Shown here one piece after another: positions 50,626 to 59,143 of a DNA stretch of 64,000 bases. A program made the position numbers and the translations under genes. The notes beneath the pieces were generated by a model. The model made no database searches, had not been told where the DNA came from, and saw only the letters and a list, made by a program, of their open reading frames with translations. The stretch comes from Mycolicibacterium fluoranthenivorans. Lineage in GTDB: Bacteria > Actinomycetota > Actinomycetes > Mycobacteriales > Mycobacteriaceae. The DNA is taken from positions 1,860,001 through 1,924,000 of the forward strand of contig NZ_JAANOW010000001.1 in NCBI RefSeq assembly GCF_011758805.1. The letters run 5' to 3'. Numbering within the stretch: position 1 is the first letter of the stretch; every line of letters starts with the position of its first letter.

Positions 50626-50680
50626 TTCTTGAATGTCATGAATAGGTCTCCTACGCTTTCGGCGACGACAGGAGACACCC

Positions 50681-51298
50681 ATGCACATCGCCATCCTCAC
50701 CTTCGAAGGTTTCAACGAACTCGACTCGCTGATCGCCCTGGGCGTGCTCAATCGGGTGCGCAAAGCTGATTGGCGCGTCTCGATCGCATGCCCGACACCG
50801 CGTGTGCGTTCCATGAACGGTGTGGTGATCGAGTCGATGGCGAGCCTGCAGGAGGCCCGCTCCGCCGACGCCGTGATCGTCGGCAGTGGCATGCAGACAC
50901 GCGAGGTGGTGGCCAATCCGGCCCTGATGGAACAACTTCGACTCGACCCATCACTACAGTTGCTCGCCGGTCAATGCTCAGGGACGTTGGTCCTGGCCAA
51001 ACTCGGCTTGCTGCAAGGTGTTCCGGCATGTACCGATCTGACGACGAAGCCGTGGGTGATCGAGGCCGGCGTCGAGGTCCTCAATCAACCCCTGTACGCC
51101 AGGGGTAACGTCGCGACCGCAGGCGGTTGTCTGGCGTCACCGTATCTGGCCGCGTGGATCATTGCTCGCCTCGAAGGCATTGGCGCAGCGGAAAGCGCGT
51201 TGCATTACGTTGCGCCCGTGGGTGAGAAGGAAGAGTACGTCACTCGGGCCATGGGCAACATCGCCCCGTACCTGGAACACGCGGTCGCTGCCGTCTAG
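50681..51298 (+). CDS. DJ-1/PfpI family protein
   Basis: A 205-aa glutamine-amidotransferase-like protein. The nucleophile elbow is GQCSGTLVLA with a Cys near residue 107, and a conserved AGGCLAS follows. Members include isonitrile hydratases, glyoxalases and regulators. A single-domain form next to a MocR gene suggests an enzyme acting on a small metabolite. The start ATG is preceded by GACAGGAGAC. Confidence 0.87.
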   Translation: MHIAILTFEGFNELDSLIALGVLNRVRKADWRVSIACPTPRVRSMNGVVIESMASLQEARSADAVIVGSGMQTREVVANPALMEQLRLDPSLQLLAGQCSGTLVLAKLGLLQGVPACTDLTTKPWVIEAGVEVLNQPLYARGNVATAGGCLASPYLAAWIIARLEGIGAAESALHYVAPVGEKEEYVTRAMGNIAPYLEHAVAAV

Positions 51299-51697
51299 CG
51301 AGGCCGCAGGAGTCAGGACCGCGGCCCGACTGCGGACGTGACCTCTGAACGCGCCTGGAAAGCAAAGCCCAGTTGGCGGATCCGTGCCTGTTGATCGCGG
51401 TGAGAAGCCTTGTCAGCCAAGGCCCATCACTGATGCCCGTGACGGTCCCGAACTTATGGCGGGCCCGGCCGCACCGGAGTGGGCGCCGTGTGTGAAGCCG
51501 CAGTGTGTTCGGCGAGCGTCGTCACAGCGGTTCTTTCGTTCGTCGCGCTGAAGTCACGGTTCCGAACAGTAGGTGCCAGGTCGCGGGGCAACCATAGTTC
51601 TGATCGCCGTCAGGCGAAGTCCTGTGCCCAGCTGGTTCGGCGTGCCCCCGTCGAAAGTGACCTTCGCCGCCGGTTCGAATCCGCGGATGCGGCACTG
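51299..51697. other. Spacer between PfpI and CadI genes
   Basis: About 400 bp without a supported gene. No repeat or hairpin of note. Confidence 0.35.
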
Positions 51698-52180
51698 CTA
51701 CTGAGCGGGGTGGCTTCCGGCCAGGCGCGTATCCAGGTCGATCGCCTGACTCCCGCAGCACCCACCCGCGGCATCGGCGTTCTCGTCGAGATGCTGCGGG
51801 CTGGAGCCGAAGGTGTCGGAGTCCGCGAGCACGGTATAGACCTCCCACTTCTCGCCGGCCGGACCGGTCACCCACACCTTGTCCTGGGTGGCGAAGCAAC
51901 AGGTGGTGCCGATCTCTTCGTCGGTGAACAAGCCCTCGCCGGTCAGGCGGGCGATCTCGTCGTGCACGGTCTCGCTGGAGGCGACCTCGACGCCCAAGTG
52001 GTTGATGGTGCCGCCCTTGCCGGGGTTCTCCAAGAGCACCAGCTTCAGTGGCGGCTCGGAGACGGCGAAGTTCGCATAGCCGGGCTTCACCTTGGCCGGG
52101 GCGGTGTTGAACAGCTTGGTGTAGAACGTGATTGCTTCCTCAAGGTCGTCGACGTTGAGTGCCAGTTGTACACGGGACAT
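51698..52180 (-). CDS. cadI: CadI/ArsI family metal-induced VOC protein
   Basis: A 160-aa VOC-fold protein of the ArsI/CadI group, induced by cadmium or arsenic. ArsI members are Fe(II) C-As lyases that remove methyl groups from organoarsenicals. Two adjacent Cys in GTTCCFATQDKVW correspond to the arsenic-binding pair. NHLGVEV provides one metal-ligand His, and a CCG lies near the C-terminus. It is divergent from an ArsR gene across about 100 bp containing inverted ATATATGT boxes. Whether it is enzymatic or only metal-binding cannot be read here. Confidence 0.88.
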   Translation of the reverse strand: MSRVQLALNVDDLEEAITFYTKLFNTAPAKVKPGYANFAVSEPPLKLVLLENPGKGGTINHLGVEVASSETVHDEIARLTGEGLFTDEEIGTTCCFATQDKVWVTGPAGEKWEVYTVLADSDTFGSSPQHLDENADAAGGCCGSQAIDLDTRLAGSHPAQ

Positions 52181-52200
52181 GACTCACCCTCCTCGGGTTG

Positions 52201-52262
52201 TTGGACATATATCGAACTAATGCGACACCGCCCAGCATGCCACCTTTTGGATATATGTCAAT
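52201..52262. promoter_or_regulatory. ArsR-type operator boxes
   Basis: ACATATAT (52205-52212) and ATATATGT (52251-52258) form an inverted pair, one facing each divergent gene. Each lies in a TTGGA-ATAT context. Confidence 0.55.
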
Positions 52263-52282
52263 CTTTCTGGCAGACTTGGGCC

Positions 52283-52642
52283 ATGCCTAAAGCGCTGCCC
52301 GTGATCGATACGTCCGCGCCGGTGTGCTGCGCCCCGGTCGCCGCCGGCCCGATGAGCGATGACGATGCGCTCAACGTGGCCCTGCGGCTCAAGGCGCTTG
52401 CCGATCCCGCGCGCGTGAAGGTGATGTCCTACCTGTTCTCCTCGGCGGCGGGGGAAGAGAACAGTGGCGACTTGGCGGCCGCGCTCGCGCTCACCGAATC
52501 CACGGTGAGTCACCACCTCACTCAACTGCGCAACGCTGGCCTGGTGCTCTCTGAGCGCCGCGGCATGAAGGTGTTTCACCGCGCTCATCCGGAAGCGATG
52601 CAGGCGTTGTGCGTCGTCTTGGATCCCCACTGCTGCAGGTGA
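52283..52642 (+). CDS. ArsR/SmtB family metal-responsive repressor
   Basis: A 119-aa winged-helix protein (SGDLAAALALTESTVSHHLT, with RNAGLVLSERRGMKVFH as wing). Cys pairs at the N-terminus (VCCAP) and C-terminus (PHCC) are the likely thiophilic-metal ligands. Related to M. tuberculosis Rv2642. It probably represses itself and the divergent CadI gene and releases DNA on binding As or Cd. The frame is open further upstream; the ATG at 52283 fits the family length. Confidence 0.9.
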   Translation: MPKALPVIDTSAPVCCAPVAAGPMSDDDALNVALRLKALADPARVKVMSYLFSSAAGEENSGDLAAALALTESTVSHHLTQLRNAGLVLSERRGMKVFHRAHPEAMQALCVVLDPHCCR

Positions 52643-52685
52643 GTCGCCACGCCGCTCTGGCGCGCAATGCGATAGGGCGTGGCCG

Positions 52686-53510
52686 TCAGGGATGGGCGAC
52701 CAGATACGTCTCGTTATCCAGGCCGACGGTCAGTTCGTCGACGTCGAAGGGCCGGTCCAGCCGTGCACGGAGCTCGGCGGGGTCGATGAGCAGACTGATC
52801 TCCACGGTTTGTCGTGCGAATACCCGGCCGATGAGCGGATAGGCACGTCTCATGATCGCTCGCTCGGCGGGTGTGCATCGAGAGGCGCAGTAGCCGACGT
52901 GACCGATCTCGTCGGTGAGGATTTCGGTGTAGAGCCGCTGAATGCGCTCGCAGACTTCGGGCTCGTCGGCGAACAGTTCCATCCCGACGCGTCGGAGTTC
53001 ATCGAACATCACGCACCCCGCCATCTCGGCTGCGCCGACGAACATCACCCCGAGCCGCTCGGGCAGGAACACTCCCGCTTTGACGAACTGGCGCATCACG
53101 AACGGGGGAGGCACCACCTGGAAGGTCAAGTCGAAAACATCCAGCACGTAGGCGAGAAGCCTTGTGTGATAATGCTCTTCGAGTTCGAGATAGACACGCT
53201 CGGGAGGCAGGTCCTCGTCGCTGTTCATCCCGTAGGTTTCGCCGAGTCCGACGCCGAACCGCTCAGCTTGATTGAGTTTGGCGGTCGCCAACAGGAACAG
53301 CATCTTCCGGTCCAGACCCGGTTCGGGCACCCGGCGTCGGAGGTTTCGCAGGAAGGTGGTCCGGTCGGCAGGCCGCTGTGACCGGATCGGATTGGTCTCG
53401 AGATGGTCGAAGAATTCTTCGCGATTCGCCAGGCGTCGATTGAGGAGGTCGGCTTCACCGTCGCGCCTGCGCAGATAGTCGCGATAGCCCTCGATACTCG
53501 TTGTGCTCAC
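52686..53510 (-). CDS. Ferritin-like diiron protein of unknown function
   Basis: A 274-aa all-helical protein. Carboxylate/His pairs typical of diiron centres are present: ELEEHYHTR (E-x-x-H), a Glu in GAAEMAG, and TDEIGHVG (E-x-x-H). This resembles AurF-type N-oxygenase or other ferritin-like oxygenases. No reductase lies nearby. The start overlaps the TetR stop by 4 bp, so the regulator is translated first and the oxygenase-like gene is its likely target. Confidence 0.72.
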   Translation of the reverse strand: MSTTSIEGYRDYLRRRDGEADLLNRRLANREEFFDHLETNPIRSQRPADRTTFLRNLRRRVPEPGLDRKMLFLLATAKLNQAERFGVGLGETYGMNSDEDLPPERVYLELEEHYHTRLLAYVLDVFDLTFQVVPPPFVMRQFVKAGVFLPERLGVMFVGAAEMAGCVMFDELRRVGMELFADEPEVCERIQRLYTEILTDEIGHVGYCASRCTPAERAIMRRAYPLIGRVFARQTVEISLLIDPAELRARLDRPFDVDELTVGLDNETYLVAHP

Positions 53511-54136
53511 CGTGTCTCCATTCCTTTGACAATCGTTGTGACATAACGACCCAGCACCGCGTCTGCGGTGGGGGAGTCCTGCACGCCGGTGGCAAGCAAC
53601 GCGAATAGGCCGGTGAGAAAGAAGACCCCGAGTTCACCTGCGTCCGCCTCCGGGGGGATCCGTCCGGCGTGTTGCGCCTCGGTGACGACGTCGGACAGGA
53701 ACTCCGCAAGTGGGTGCTCGGCCACCTCGTCTTCGACCGGCCGTGTTGAGGAGAAATGCAATCCCAGCATGTCCCGAAAGACAACGGGTCCCAATCGGCG
53801 TTCTGCGGCGAGCACGTGCCGCACCAACAGCAGCAGAATCGATACCAGGTCGCCGTCACCGGTTGGTGCGTCGCGAAGTTCGGCGACGATATTGACCTCT
53901 TCGTGGCGTTCCAACTCGACCAAGACGTGTTCCTTGGTCGGAAAGTGAAAGTAGAAGGTTCCGCGCACCACGCCCACCGCGTTGGCGATGGCGGTGACGT
54001 CCGCGGCCGCCAGGCCCGAACGGCCCATTTCGGCCACCGCGGCATCGAATATGCGCGCGCGCGTTTCGAGTCGTCGGGCCTCTCGGGCGCTGCCGGTGGG
54101 CGATCCGTCTTTTCGCGTGGTGTGCGACGACTGCAT
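53507..54136 (-). CDS. TetR family transcriptional regulator
   Basis: A 209-aa regulator with an N-terminal HTH (AADVTAIANAVGVVRGTFYF, about residues 43-62). It is coupled by a 4-bp overlap to the diiron gene. The upstream DNA at 54159-54183 has two adjacent copies of a TGAC-N4-GTCA palindrome, so autoregulation is likely. The ligand is unknown. Confidence 0.9.
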   Translation of the reverse strand: MQSSHTTRKDGSPTGSAREARRLETRARIFDAAVAEMGRSGLAAADVTAIANAVGVVRGTFYFHFPTKEHVLVELERHEEVNIVAELRDAPTGDGDLVSILLLLVRHVLAAERRLGPVVFRDMLGLHFSSTRPVEDEVAEHPLAEFLSDVVTEAQHAGRIPPEADAGELGVFFLTGLFALLATGVQDSPTADAVLGRYVTTIVKGMETR

Positions 54137-54142
54137 ATCGTC

Positions 54143-54183
54143 ACCGTACGGTCACTGCTGACGATCGTCAATGACAGTCGTCA
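54143..54183. promoter_or_regulatory. TetR operator candidates
   Basis: TGACGATCGTCA (54159-54170) is a perfect palindrome. TGACAGTCGTCA (54172-54183) is a near-copy one base away. A further TCACCGTACGGTCA at about 54141-54154 is imperfect. Confidence 0.6.
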
Positions 54184-54311
54184 ATGAGAATTGAGAGGGC
54201 GTGCGTTTCCCCGTCCGTGGGCAGGTGTGATCGACCCCGACACGGGGTACACGGCGCTATCGGTATCCGCGGCGCTATTGTTGCGGCCCCTCGGTAAGGA
54301 CGGATGAAACC

Positions 54312-54617
54312 ATGGCAGCGACAGTTGACTACGACGCACCGCGACGGCGCACGATCGAAGAGGAGGGCACTGTCGCGGACCCGCTGGCCGACCTGGCTGC
54401 CGAATTGAAGCCCGTGCCTACAGATGCTGATGACCCAGCCGAACTGGCCGAGTCCTTTGAGCTCCCAGGTGCCGATATCTCCGGCGAAGAGTTCACTGTC
54501 ACGGTTGTTCCCAAACAGGACGACGAATTCACCTGTACCAGATGCTTTTTGGTGACGCACCGGCATCGGCTCGGTTTCGCCCGAGGGGCAGAGACGGTCT
54601 GCGCCGACTGCGCCTGA
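54312..54617 (+). CDS. DUF4193 domain protein
   Basis: A 101-aa actinobacterial conserved protein with an acidic N-terminal half and a zinc-finger-like C-terminus: FTCTRCFLVTHRHRLG and CADCA, four Cys. DUF4193 proteins accompany RNA polymerase or ribosome-related genes in actinobacteria, but their role is unsettled. Confidence 0.88.
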   Translation: MAATVDYDAPRRRTIEEEGTVADPLADLAAELKPVPTDADDPAELAESFELPGADISGEEFTVTVVPKQDDEFTCTRCFLVTHRHRLGFARGAETVCADCA

Positions 54618-54652
54618 CAAGCCGTCCACGCAAAGCGGTGTGAGTCGGCGCC

Positions 54653-54853
54653 TCAGCGTCCGTACTCGTCGGATTCCGGATCGATTTCGACGGGGTCGTT
54701 CTGCTCCTGCCAGTCGGGGGCTTCGGCCTCCAGCGGTGGGGTGTCGGGCCCAGTGGCGGTGGCCTCGATATCGGTGTCCGTTGCGGTGAGGTCGCGCAAC
54801 TGCTCGACGGCGTCGGCAATCGGCACGTCATCGGGAAGGCTCTCAGGGTCCAT
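54653..54853 (-). CDS. Small acidic conserved protein
   Basis: A 66-aa acidic protein starting at the ATG at 54853 (MDPESLPDDVPIADAVEQLR) and ending VEIDPESDEYGR, a style typical of small mycobacterial proteins. The longer frame upstream to 55048 is not supported by composition. No known domain. It is convergent with DUF4193 (35 bp apart). Confidence 0.55.
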   Translation of the reverse strand: MDPESLPDDVPIADAVEQLRDLTATDTDIEATATGPDTPPLEAEAPDWQEQNDPVEIDPESDEYGR

Positions 54854-55284
54854 CCAGGCGGAGTACCCGCTAGCCGGGACATCAAACCGGGAGTGTGCGG
54901 AAATCGATCTTTGTCTACAGGGCATCAGCGTCCACTTCCGGTTACAGAAATTGACGTGGGTGTCAACGAATAATGTGTGCACGCCCGAATGTGGGCCGTC
55001 GCCGTAACGGCGATCACCTATCGGTGTGAAATCCACTCGGGCTGCCACGGCGGCGTGTCGGAGAAATCGGTGTCGCCTCTAACCCGCGGTGATGATTCCG
55101 GTCCGGCTTTGTCGGATTCGCCGAATCAATACGAAAGGTCTCCGGCCTCCTATGTGAGATGAGCATCTCCCGTCAAGTCGCTATGAACCGGCCCTGAATC
55201 ATTAGAATCTGGTAGTTGATATGTGAAAGAGCGTGTACTCGCTGGTAGCCTGCGAAGGCAATCGAAGAGATGGGGGCATTTCCA
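54854..55284. other. Upstream region of the lsr2-like gene
   Basis: About 430 bp, AT-richer to the right, as expected for a promoter region. No gene supported. Confidence 0.35.
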
Positions 55285-55647
55285 ATGGCCGAACGAGTTG
55301 TCCGCCAATTAATTGACGACCTGGATGGTTCTGAAATTTCGGATGGCGGCGGTGAGCGTATCGAGTTCTCGGTGCGCGGTGTTGAGTATCAGATCGACTT
55401 GGCGGCGTCGAACATCGCCAAGCTCGATAAGGCGTTGAAGCCGTTTGTCGACGCAGCGGTGAAGGTTCGCGGATCGCGCCCGCGCCGCGCCGTGAAATCG
55501 ATTTCCCTCAACGGTAGTGGCAACGGCGGCGGCTCCAAGGAGCAGCTCGCGGCCATCCGGAAGTGGGCCAGGAAGAACGGGTTTGAGGTTTCCGACCGGG
55601 GACGCATCAAGGGCGAGATCCTCGAGGCCTTCGAGGCTGCGCACTAG
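55285..55647 (+). CDS. Lsr2 paralogue (H-NS-like nucleoid protein)
   Basis: A 120-aa Lsr2-family protein. The N-terminal dimerisation domain contains DDLDGSEISDGGGERIEFSV, and the C-terminal DNA-binding domain ends GFEVSDRGRIKGEILEAF with the minor-groove RGR motif. Lsr2 bridges AT-rich and foreign DNA in mycobacteria and silences it. It is one of perhaps several copies. It diverges from canonical Lsr2 in the linker (SLNGSGNGGGSK). A perfect 19-bp inverted repeat follows the stop. Confidence 0.88.
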   Translation: MAERVVRQLIDDLDGSEISDGGGERIEFSVRGVEYQIDLAASNIAKLDKALKPFVDAAVKVRGSRPRRAVKSISLNGSGNGGGSKEQLAAIRKWARKNGFEVSDRGRIKGEILEAFEAAH

Positions 55648-55658
55648 ATATCGGCACG

Positions 55659-55710
55659 AACGTCGACTTCTCGTCGATATAGGGAAGTTTCTCGACGAGA
55701 AGTCGACGTT
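55659..55710. terminator. Perfect 19-bp inverted repeat after the lsr2-like gene
   Basis: AACGTCGACTTCTCGTCGA and its exact reverse complement (55692-55710) flank a 14-nt loop. No T-tract. It is the strongest palindrome in the window and could be a terminator or a nucleoprotein site. Confidence 0.85.
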
Positions 55711-56086
55711 GACGAACAGTGGCGATAACCAACGATCTGTTCCGCTATTCAGACTCAGCACTGCCGGACCTCCCGCTCACCGTTTCGAGGCGCGCCGGAC
55801 TCTGGCCCTGAGGTAGCAATTCATCGACTACGTTGCCGACGCCGGATGCGCCGATGGCGACCTGTGCGAGTCGGCAATTCTTGCGGCGACGTGGATTCCC
55901 GGATAGTCGCAGGATTGACGGGGCGCGCCGCAATAGCGAGCAAAAAGAATTGACGCCCACTTCCATCGTGTATTGGGCTCGTCGGTGTCGATCGAGCGGC
56001 AAACCGTCCCTCGGGGGCAACGCCGGCCGGGGTCGCGCCGCACCGACGATCAAGCCAGGTCCCATCCGATTGTTACCCTTGCCCTC
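55711..56086. other. Spacer between lsr2-like and membrane protein genes
   Basis: About 375 bp; no supported gene or structure. Confidence 0.35.
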
Positions 56087-56662
56087 GTGTCCGCTGATAA
56101 CGAGCCCGACGACGAGAACGTATCCGAGGATTCCGCACCGGATGCGGAGGAGGCCAAGTCCGGGTCCAATTTCGGTCCCGGTGTATTGGCCATGATCGCG
56201 GTGCTGATCGCGATAGCCACCCTGGGTGCGTCGGCGTGGATGTGGCGAAATCCGACGAACAGTGCACCCAACGCACCCGCCGAGGCGGCCGCGCCGACCT
56301 TCAGCGATACCGAGAAGAACGACGCCAAGACCAAGCTGTGCGCCGCGTTCGAACTCGTGCGCGCCGGTGTGGCCAACAGCAGCGCCCTGCAGGCCCCCGG
56401 GGGCGACGAAGATGTGACCGGCGCGCTGGCCGTGGCGGCCAACGCGCGCCTCGCGCTTTACGGCGGTGGTCAGTACCTGCTGGCCCGGATCGAGCCCGCC
56501 GCGCCCGCCGACGTTGCGGACGCAGCGCGCAAGTTCGGCAACACCTTGATGGATATCGGCGCCGCCGCGATGGCACAGGTACCCAAGAGCGATCCGGGAC
56601 AGGACGCGCGCCTCAAAGATGCGGACGCCCAGAACGCCGCGGTCGAGGAACTCTGCAAGTAG
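56087..56662 (+). CDS. Mycobacterial membrane protein of unknown function
   Basis: A 191-aa protein starting at GTG 56087 (VSADNEPDDENVSE). It has an acidic cytoplasmic N-terminus, one transmembrane helix (FGPGVLAMIAVLIAIATLGA) and an Ala-rich extracytoplasmic helical domain with a conserved KLCAAFELVRAGV and a C-terminal EELC pair of Cys. It resembles other mycobacterial Ala-rich single-TM proteins; function unknown. A longer frame upstream is open but starts poorly. Confidence 0.7.
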   Translation: MSADNEPDDENVSEDSAPDAEEAKSGSNFGPGVLAMIAVLIAIATLGASAWMWRNPTNSAPNAPAEAAAPTFSDTEKNDAKTKLCAAFELVRAGVANSSALQAPGGDEDVTGALAVAANARLALYGGGQYLLARIEPAAPADVADAARKFGNTLMDIGAAAMAQVPKSDPGQDARLKDADAQNAAVEELCK

Positions 56663-56666
56663 CGCC

Positions 56667-57329
56667 CTACCGGGGCGTGACGATGCGCTGCTCGTAGGCG
56701 AACACGATCGCCGAAGCACGGTCGCGCAGGCCGAGTTTGGTGAAGATCCGGCCGATATGGGTCTTCACCGTCAGCCCCGAGATGAATAACTCGTCGGCGA
56801 TCTCGGTGTTGGTGTGGCCCTTGGCGATCAAGGTGAGCACATCGCGTTCGCGCGGGGTGAGTTCCGCCAGCGCGGAACCGTCGGCGACCGGCGCCGCGGA
56901 GTTGCGGTAGGTGGTCAGGACGCGGGCCGTCACGGCTGGGTCGAGATAGCTCTGGGCGCTGCCGACGGCCCGTACGGCGCGAATGAGTTCTTCGGCGGGG
57001 GAGTCCTTGAGAACGAACCCGTCGGCACCGGCGCGCAGGACATCGGAGAGCAGCTCGTCGTCGTTGAAGGTGGTGAGGGCAAGCACGGGCGGGCCCCCGG
57101 CGGCGGTGAGCCGTCGGGTGGCCTCGATACCGTCGACGCGTTTCATGCGCAGGTCCATCACCACGACGTCGGGACGGTATGTGTCGACGGCGGCCGGGAC
57201 CTCGTCCCCGTCGGAGCATTCGCCGACCACCACGATGCCGTGCTTCTCGCGCAGGATCAACGACAGTCCGGACCGCACCAGCTCCTGATCGTCGACGATG
57301 AGCGCGGTGACCGGCGCGCCGGCGGTCAC
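56667..57329 (-). CDS. NarL/LuxR-type response regulator
   Basis: A 220-aa two-component regulator. The receiver domain has VDDQELVRSG and the phospho-acceptor Asp in VVVMDLRMKRVDGIEA. The LuxR HTH is LTPRERDVLTLIAKGHTNTE with LTVKTHIGRIF. It overlaps the sensor kinase gene by 4 bp and is expected to be phosphorylated by it. Target genes unknown. Confidence 0.93.
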   Translation of the reverse strand: MTAGAPVTALIVDDQELVRSGLSLILREKHGIVVVGECSDGDEVPAAVDTYRPDVVVMDLRMKRVDGIEATRRLTAAGGPPVLALTTFNDDELLSDVLRAGADGFVLKDSPAEELIRAVRAVGSAQSYLDPAVTARVLTTYRNSAAPVADGSALAELTPRERDVLTLIAKGHTNTEIADELFISGLTVKTHIGRIFTKLGLRDRASAIVFAYEQRIVTPR

Positions 57330-58537
57330 GAGGCCCGCATCCTGGCCGGCAGGTCCATATCCGCCGCGTACGACGGCACGGTGGCCTGCACCGACCAGCT
57401 GACCGGGCCCGCTCCGATGTCGACGGTGCCGCCGAGCAGTTCGATGCGCTGGCGCATGCCGCGGACACCACGGCCCTGGGTGGTGTTCGGCGGGATGTCG
57501 TGGTCGGGCAGCGCGTTGATCACGGTGAGTGTCGCGGCGGTGCGGGATACCGTCAGGGTCACCGTGGCCGGCGAGGCCGGCGCGTGTTTGGCGATATTGG
57601 ACAGCGACTCCTGGGCAATCCGGTACAGCGCCAGACCGGCAGCGGCGGACACGTATTCGAGTTTGCCGCCGATCTCGAGGGTGAGGTCCAACCCGGCGCG
57701 CGCGAAATCCTCGGCCAGAGTCGAGATGTCGGACACACCGGGTTCCGGCGCCATGGGGTCGGCATCGGCCGCGAGCAGCCCGACGGTGTGGCGGATATCG
57801 TCCATGGCCTGGCGTCCCAGGCGTTCGGCCTGCTGCAGCGCGTTGACGGCCTCGACATCGTCGCCGTCATGCTGGAGTGCGTGCCGTGCACCGGTGAGGT
57901 GCAGCAGCGTGATGCTCAGCGAGTGGGCGATGACATCGTGCACTTCGCGGGCGATGCGCCGGCGCTCGTCGGCCGCGGCGAGCGTGGCCAGCTGTGCCTG
58001 GGCTTCGCGCTGTTTGACGAGCAGCAGCTGTTGACCGCGCACCAGATATCCGATCAGCCAGGCGATCCCGACGAAGCTCAGGTAGATCGCGGGAGTGTCG
58101 ATGCGGTGGGTGATCGCGGCGTACACCAACAGGGCGGCAGCCGACGTCGCGGCCAGCGCGCCGCCGCGGGTCGAGGTGATGGCGCCGACGACGCCGGCGA
58201 CCAGTCCGAGCAGGAACGGTGCGAAGTCGCCGTGAATGGGGGTGGAGGTGCCGAAGAGCAGAATGGCCGAGGCGGCGGTCCAGGCCGCCCACAGCGCGGG
58301 GCCCTCACATCGGTGGTCCTTGAACACGAAGAACATCGCCCACGGGATGATCGCGATCGCATTGGCGAGTACCGCGGCCGGCCAGTCCGACATCGGCCGT
58401 TGCAGGGTGGCGATGACGCCGATCATCACCATGGTGACATCGATGGTCAGAACGAAGGGCCAGCTGAAGCCGCCCGGGATGCGCGGCTGCTGTAGACGCG
58501 CCCAGGCCCGTATGTAGCGTGTGGCCGCTTCCAGCAT
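57326..58537 (-). CDS. Sensor histidine kinase (NarX/DesK type)
   Basis: A 403-aa kinase with five or six N-terminal membrane helices (about residues 25-175), a HisKA_3 dimerisation domain (phospho-His in REVHDVIAHSLSITLLHLTG) and a HATPase_c domain (GRGVRGMRQRIELLGG). Its stimulus is unknown; the membrane-embedded sensor suggests an envelope signal. It precedes the response regulator and is transcribed with it. Confidence 0.93.
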   Translation of the reverse strand: MLEAATRYIRAWARLQQPRIPGGFSWPFVLTIDVTMVMIGVIATLQRPMSDWPAAVLANAIAIIPWAMFFVFKDHRCEGPALWAAWTAASAILLFGTSTPIHGDFAPFLLGLVAGVVGAITSTRGGALAATSAAALLVYAAITHRIDTPAIYLSFVGIAWLIGYLVRGQQLLLVKQREAQAQLATLAAADERRRIAREVHDVIAHSLSITLLHLTGARHALQHDGDDVEAVNALQQAERLGRQAMDDIRHTVGLLAADADPMAPEPGVSDISTLAEDFARAGLDLTLEIGGKLEYVSAAAGLALYRIAQESLSNIAKHAPASPATVTLTVSRTAATLTVINALPDHDIPPNTTQGRGVRGMRQRIELLGGTVDIGAGPVSWSVQATVPSYAADMDLPARMRAS

Positions 58538-58604
58538 CGTCTCATGCTAAGGCGATGGGCCCTCGTGCACGTCATGCCCGGGTTGTACTACCAGGGTAGG
58601 AGGC

Positions 58605-58847
58605 CTAGAGCCGGTACATCTCGCGGGCCATGGCCGCGTCCTCGACGAATGCGGCGCGCCGAGGCGGGTAGTAGGGCAGGTACTTCTCTGCCGGCGTGTT
58701 GCGTACCGCCACGAGCACGGCGGCGAGCCGTCGTCGGGCGGCACCGCGCGCGACTGCGGGAGCCATACTGATGCCCGGCGCGACGGTATGCCCCATCAGC
58801 AGGAACCTCAACAGGCCGACCCGTCGCGGACTTGTGTTGCTAGCCAT
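58605..58847 (-). CDS. Small basic hypothetical protein
   Basis: An 80-aa basic frame ending NTPAEKYLPYYPPRRAAFVED, with no domain. The start is uncertain, perhaps MGHTVAPGIS. Weak evidence, kept because the composition is protein-like. Confidence 0.35.
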   Translation of the reverse strand: MASNTSPRRVGLLRFLLMGHTVAPGISMAPAVARGAARRRLAAVLVAVRNTPAEKYLPYYPPRRAAFVEDAAMAREMYRL

Positions 58848-59143
58848 GATCTTTGGCTACTTCTGGTGTCATACCTCGACGCTACGAAGCGTGAGCCCTC
58901 GGCACATCGTGCCGAGGGGCGATCTTGATCTGCGACCGTGGTAGGAGGAGTGCCCCGCCAGGGCAGGAGACCACGCGTTGCGCGCCCCGGTCCTCGAGTC
59001 CATGTCGGCGGGTGAGAAAAAATCTCACTTTTGTGTGGACAGCTCACAATTCATGTCATAGATTCACACGCAATGAACGCATCAGGGGCAGTCTGGCCGG
59101 TATCGGTGACTGTTAATGTGAATTTTACACAGTGGAGTTGGGT
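58848..59143. promoter_or_regulatory. Upstream region of the DeoR operon
   Basis: About 295 bp. TGTGAATTTTACACA (59117-59131), an inverted repeat directly upstream of the start, and several TCACA half-sites (59050-59075) are candidate DeoR operators. Confidence 0.5.
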
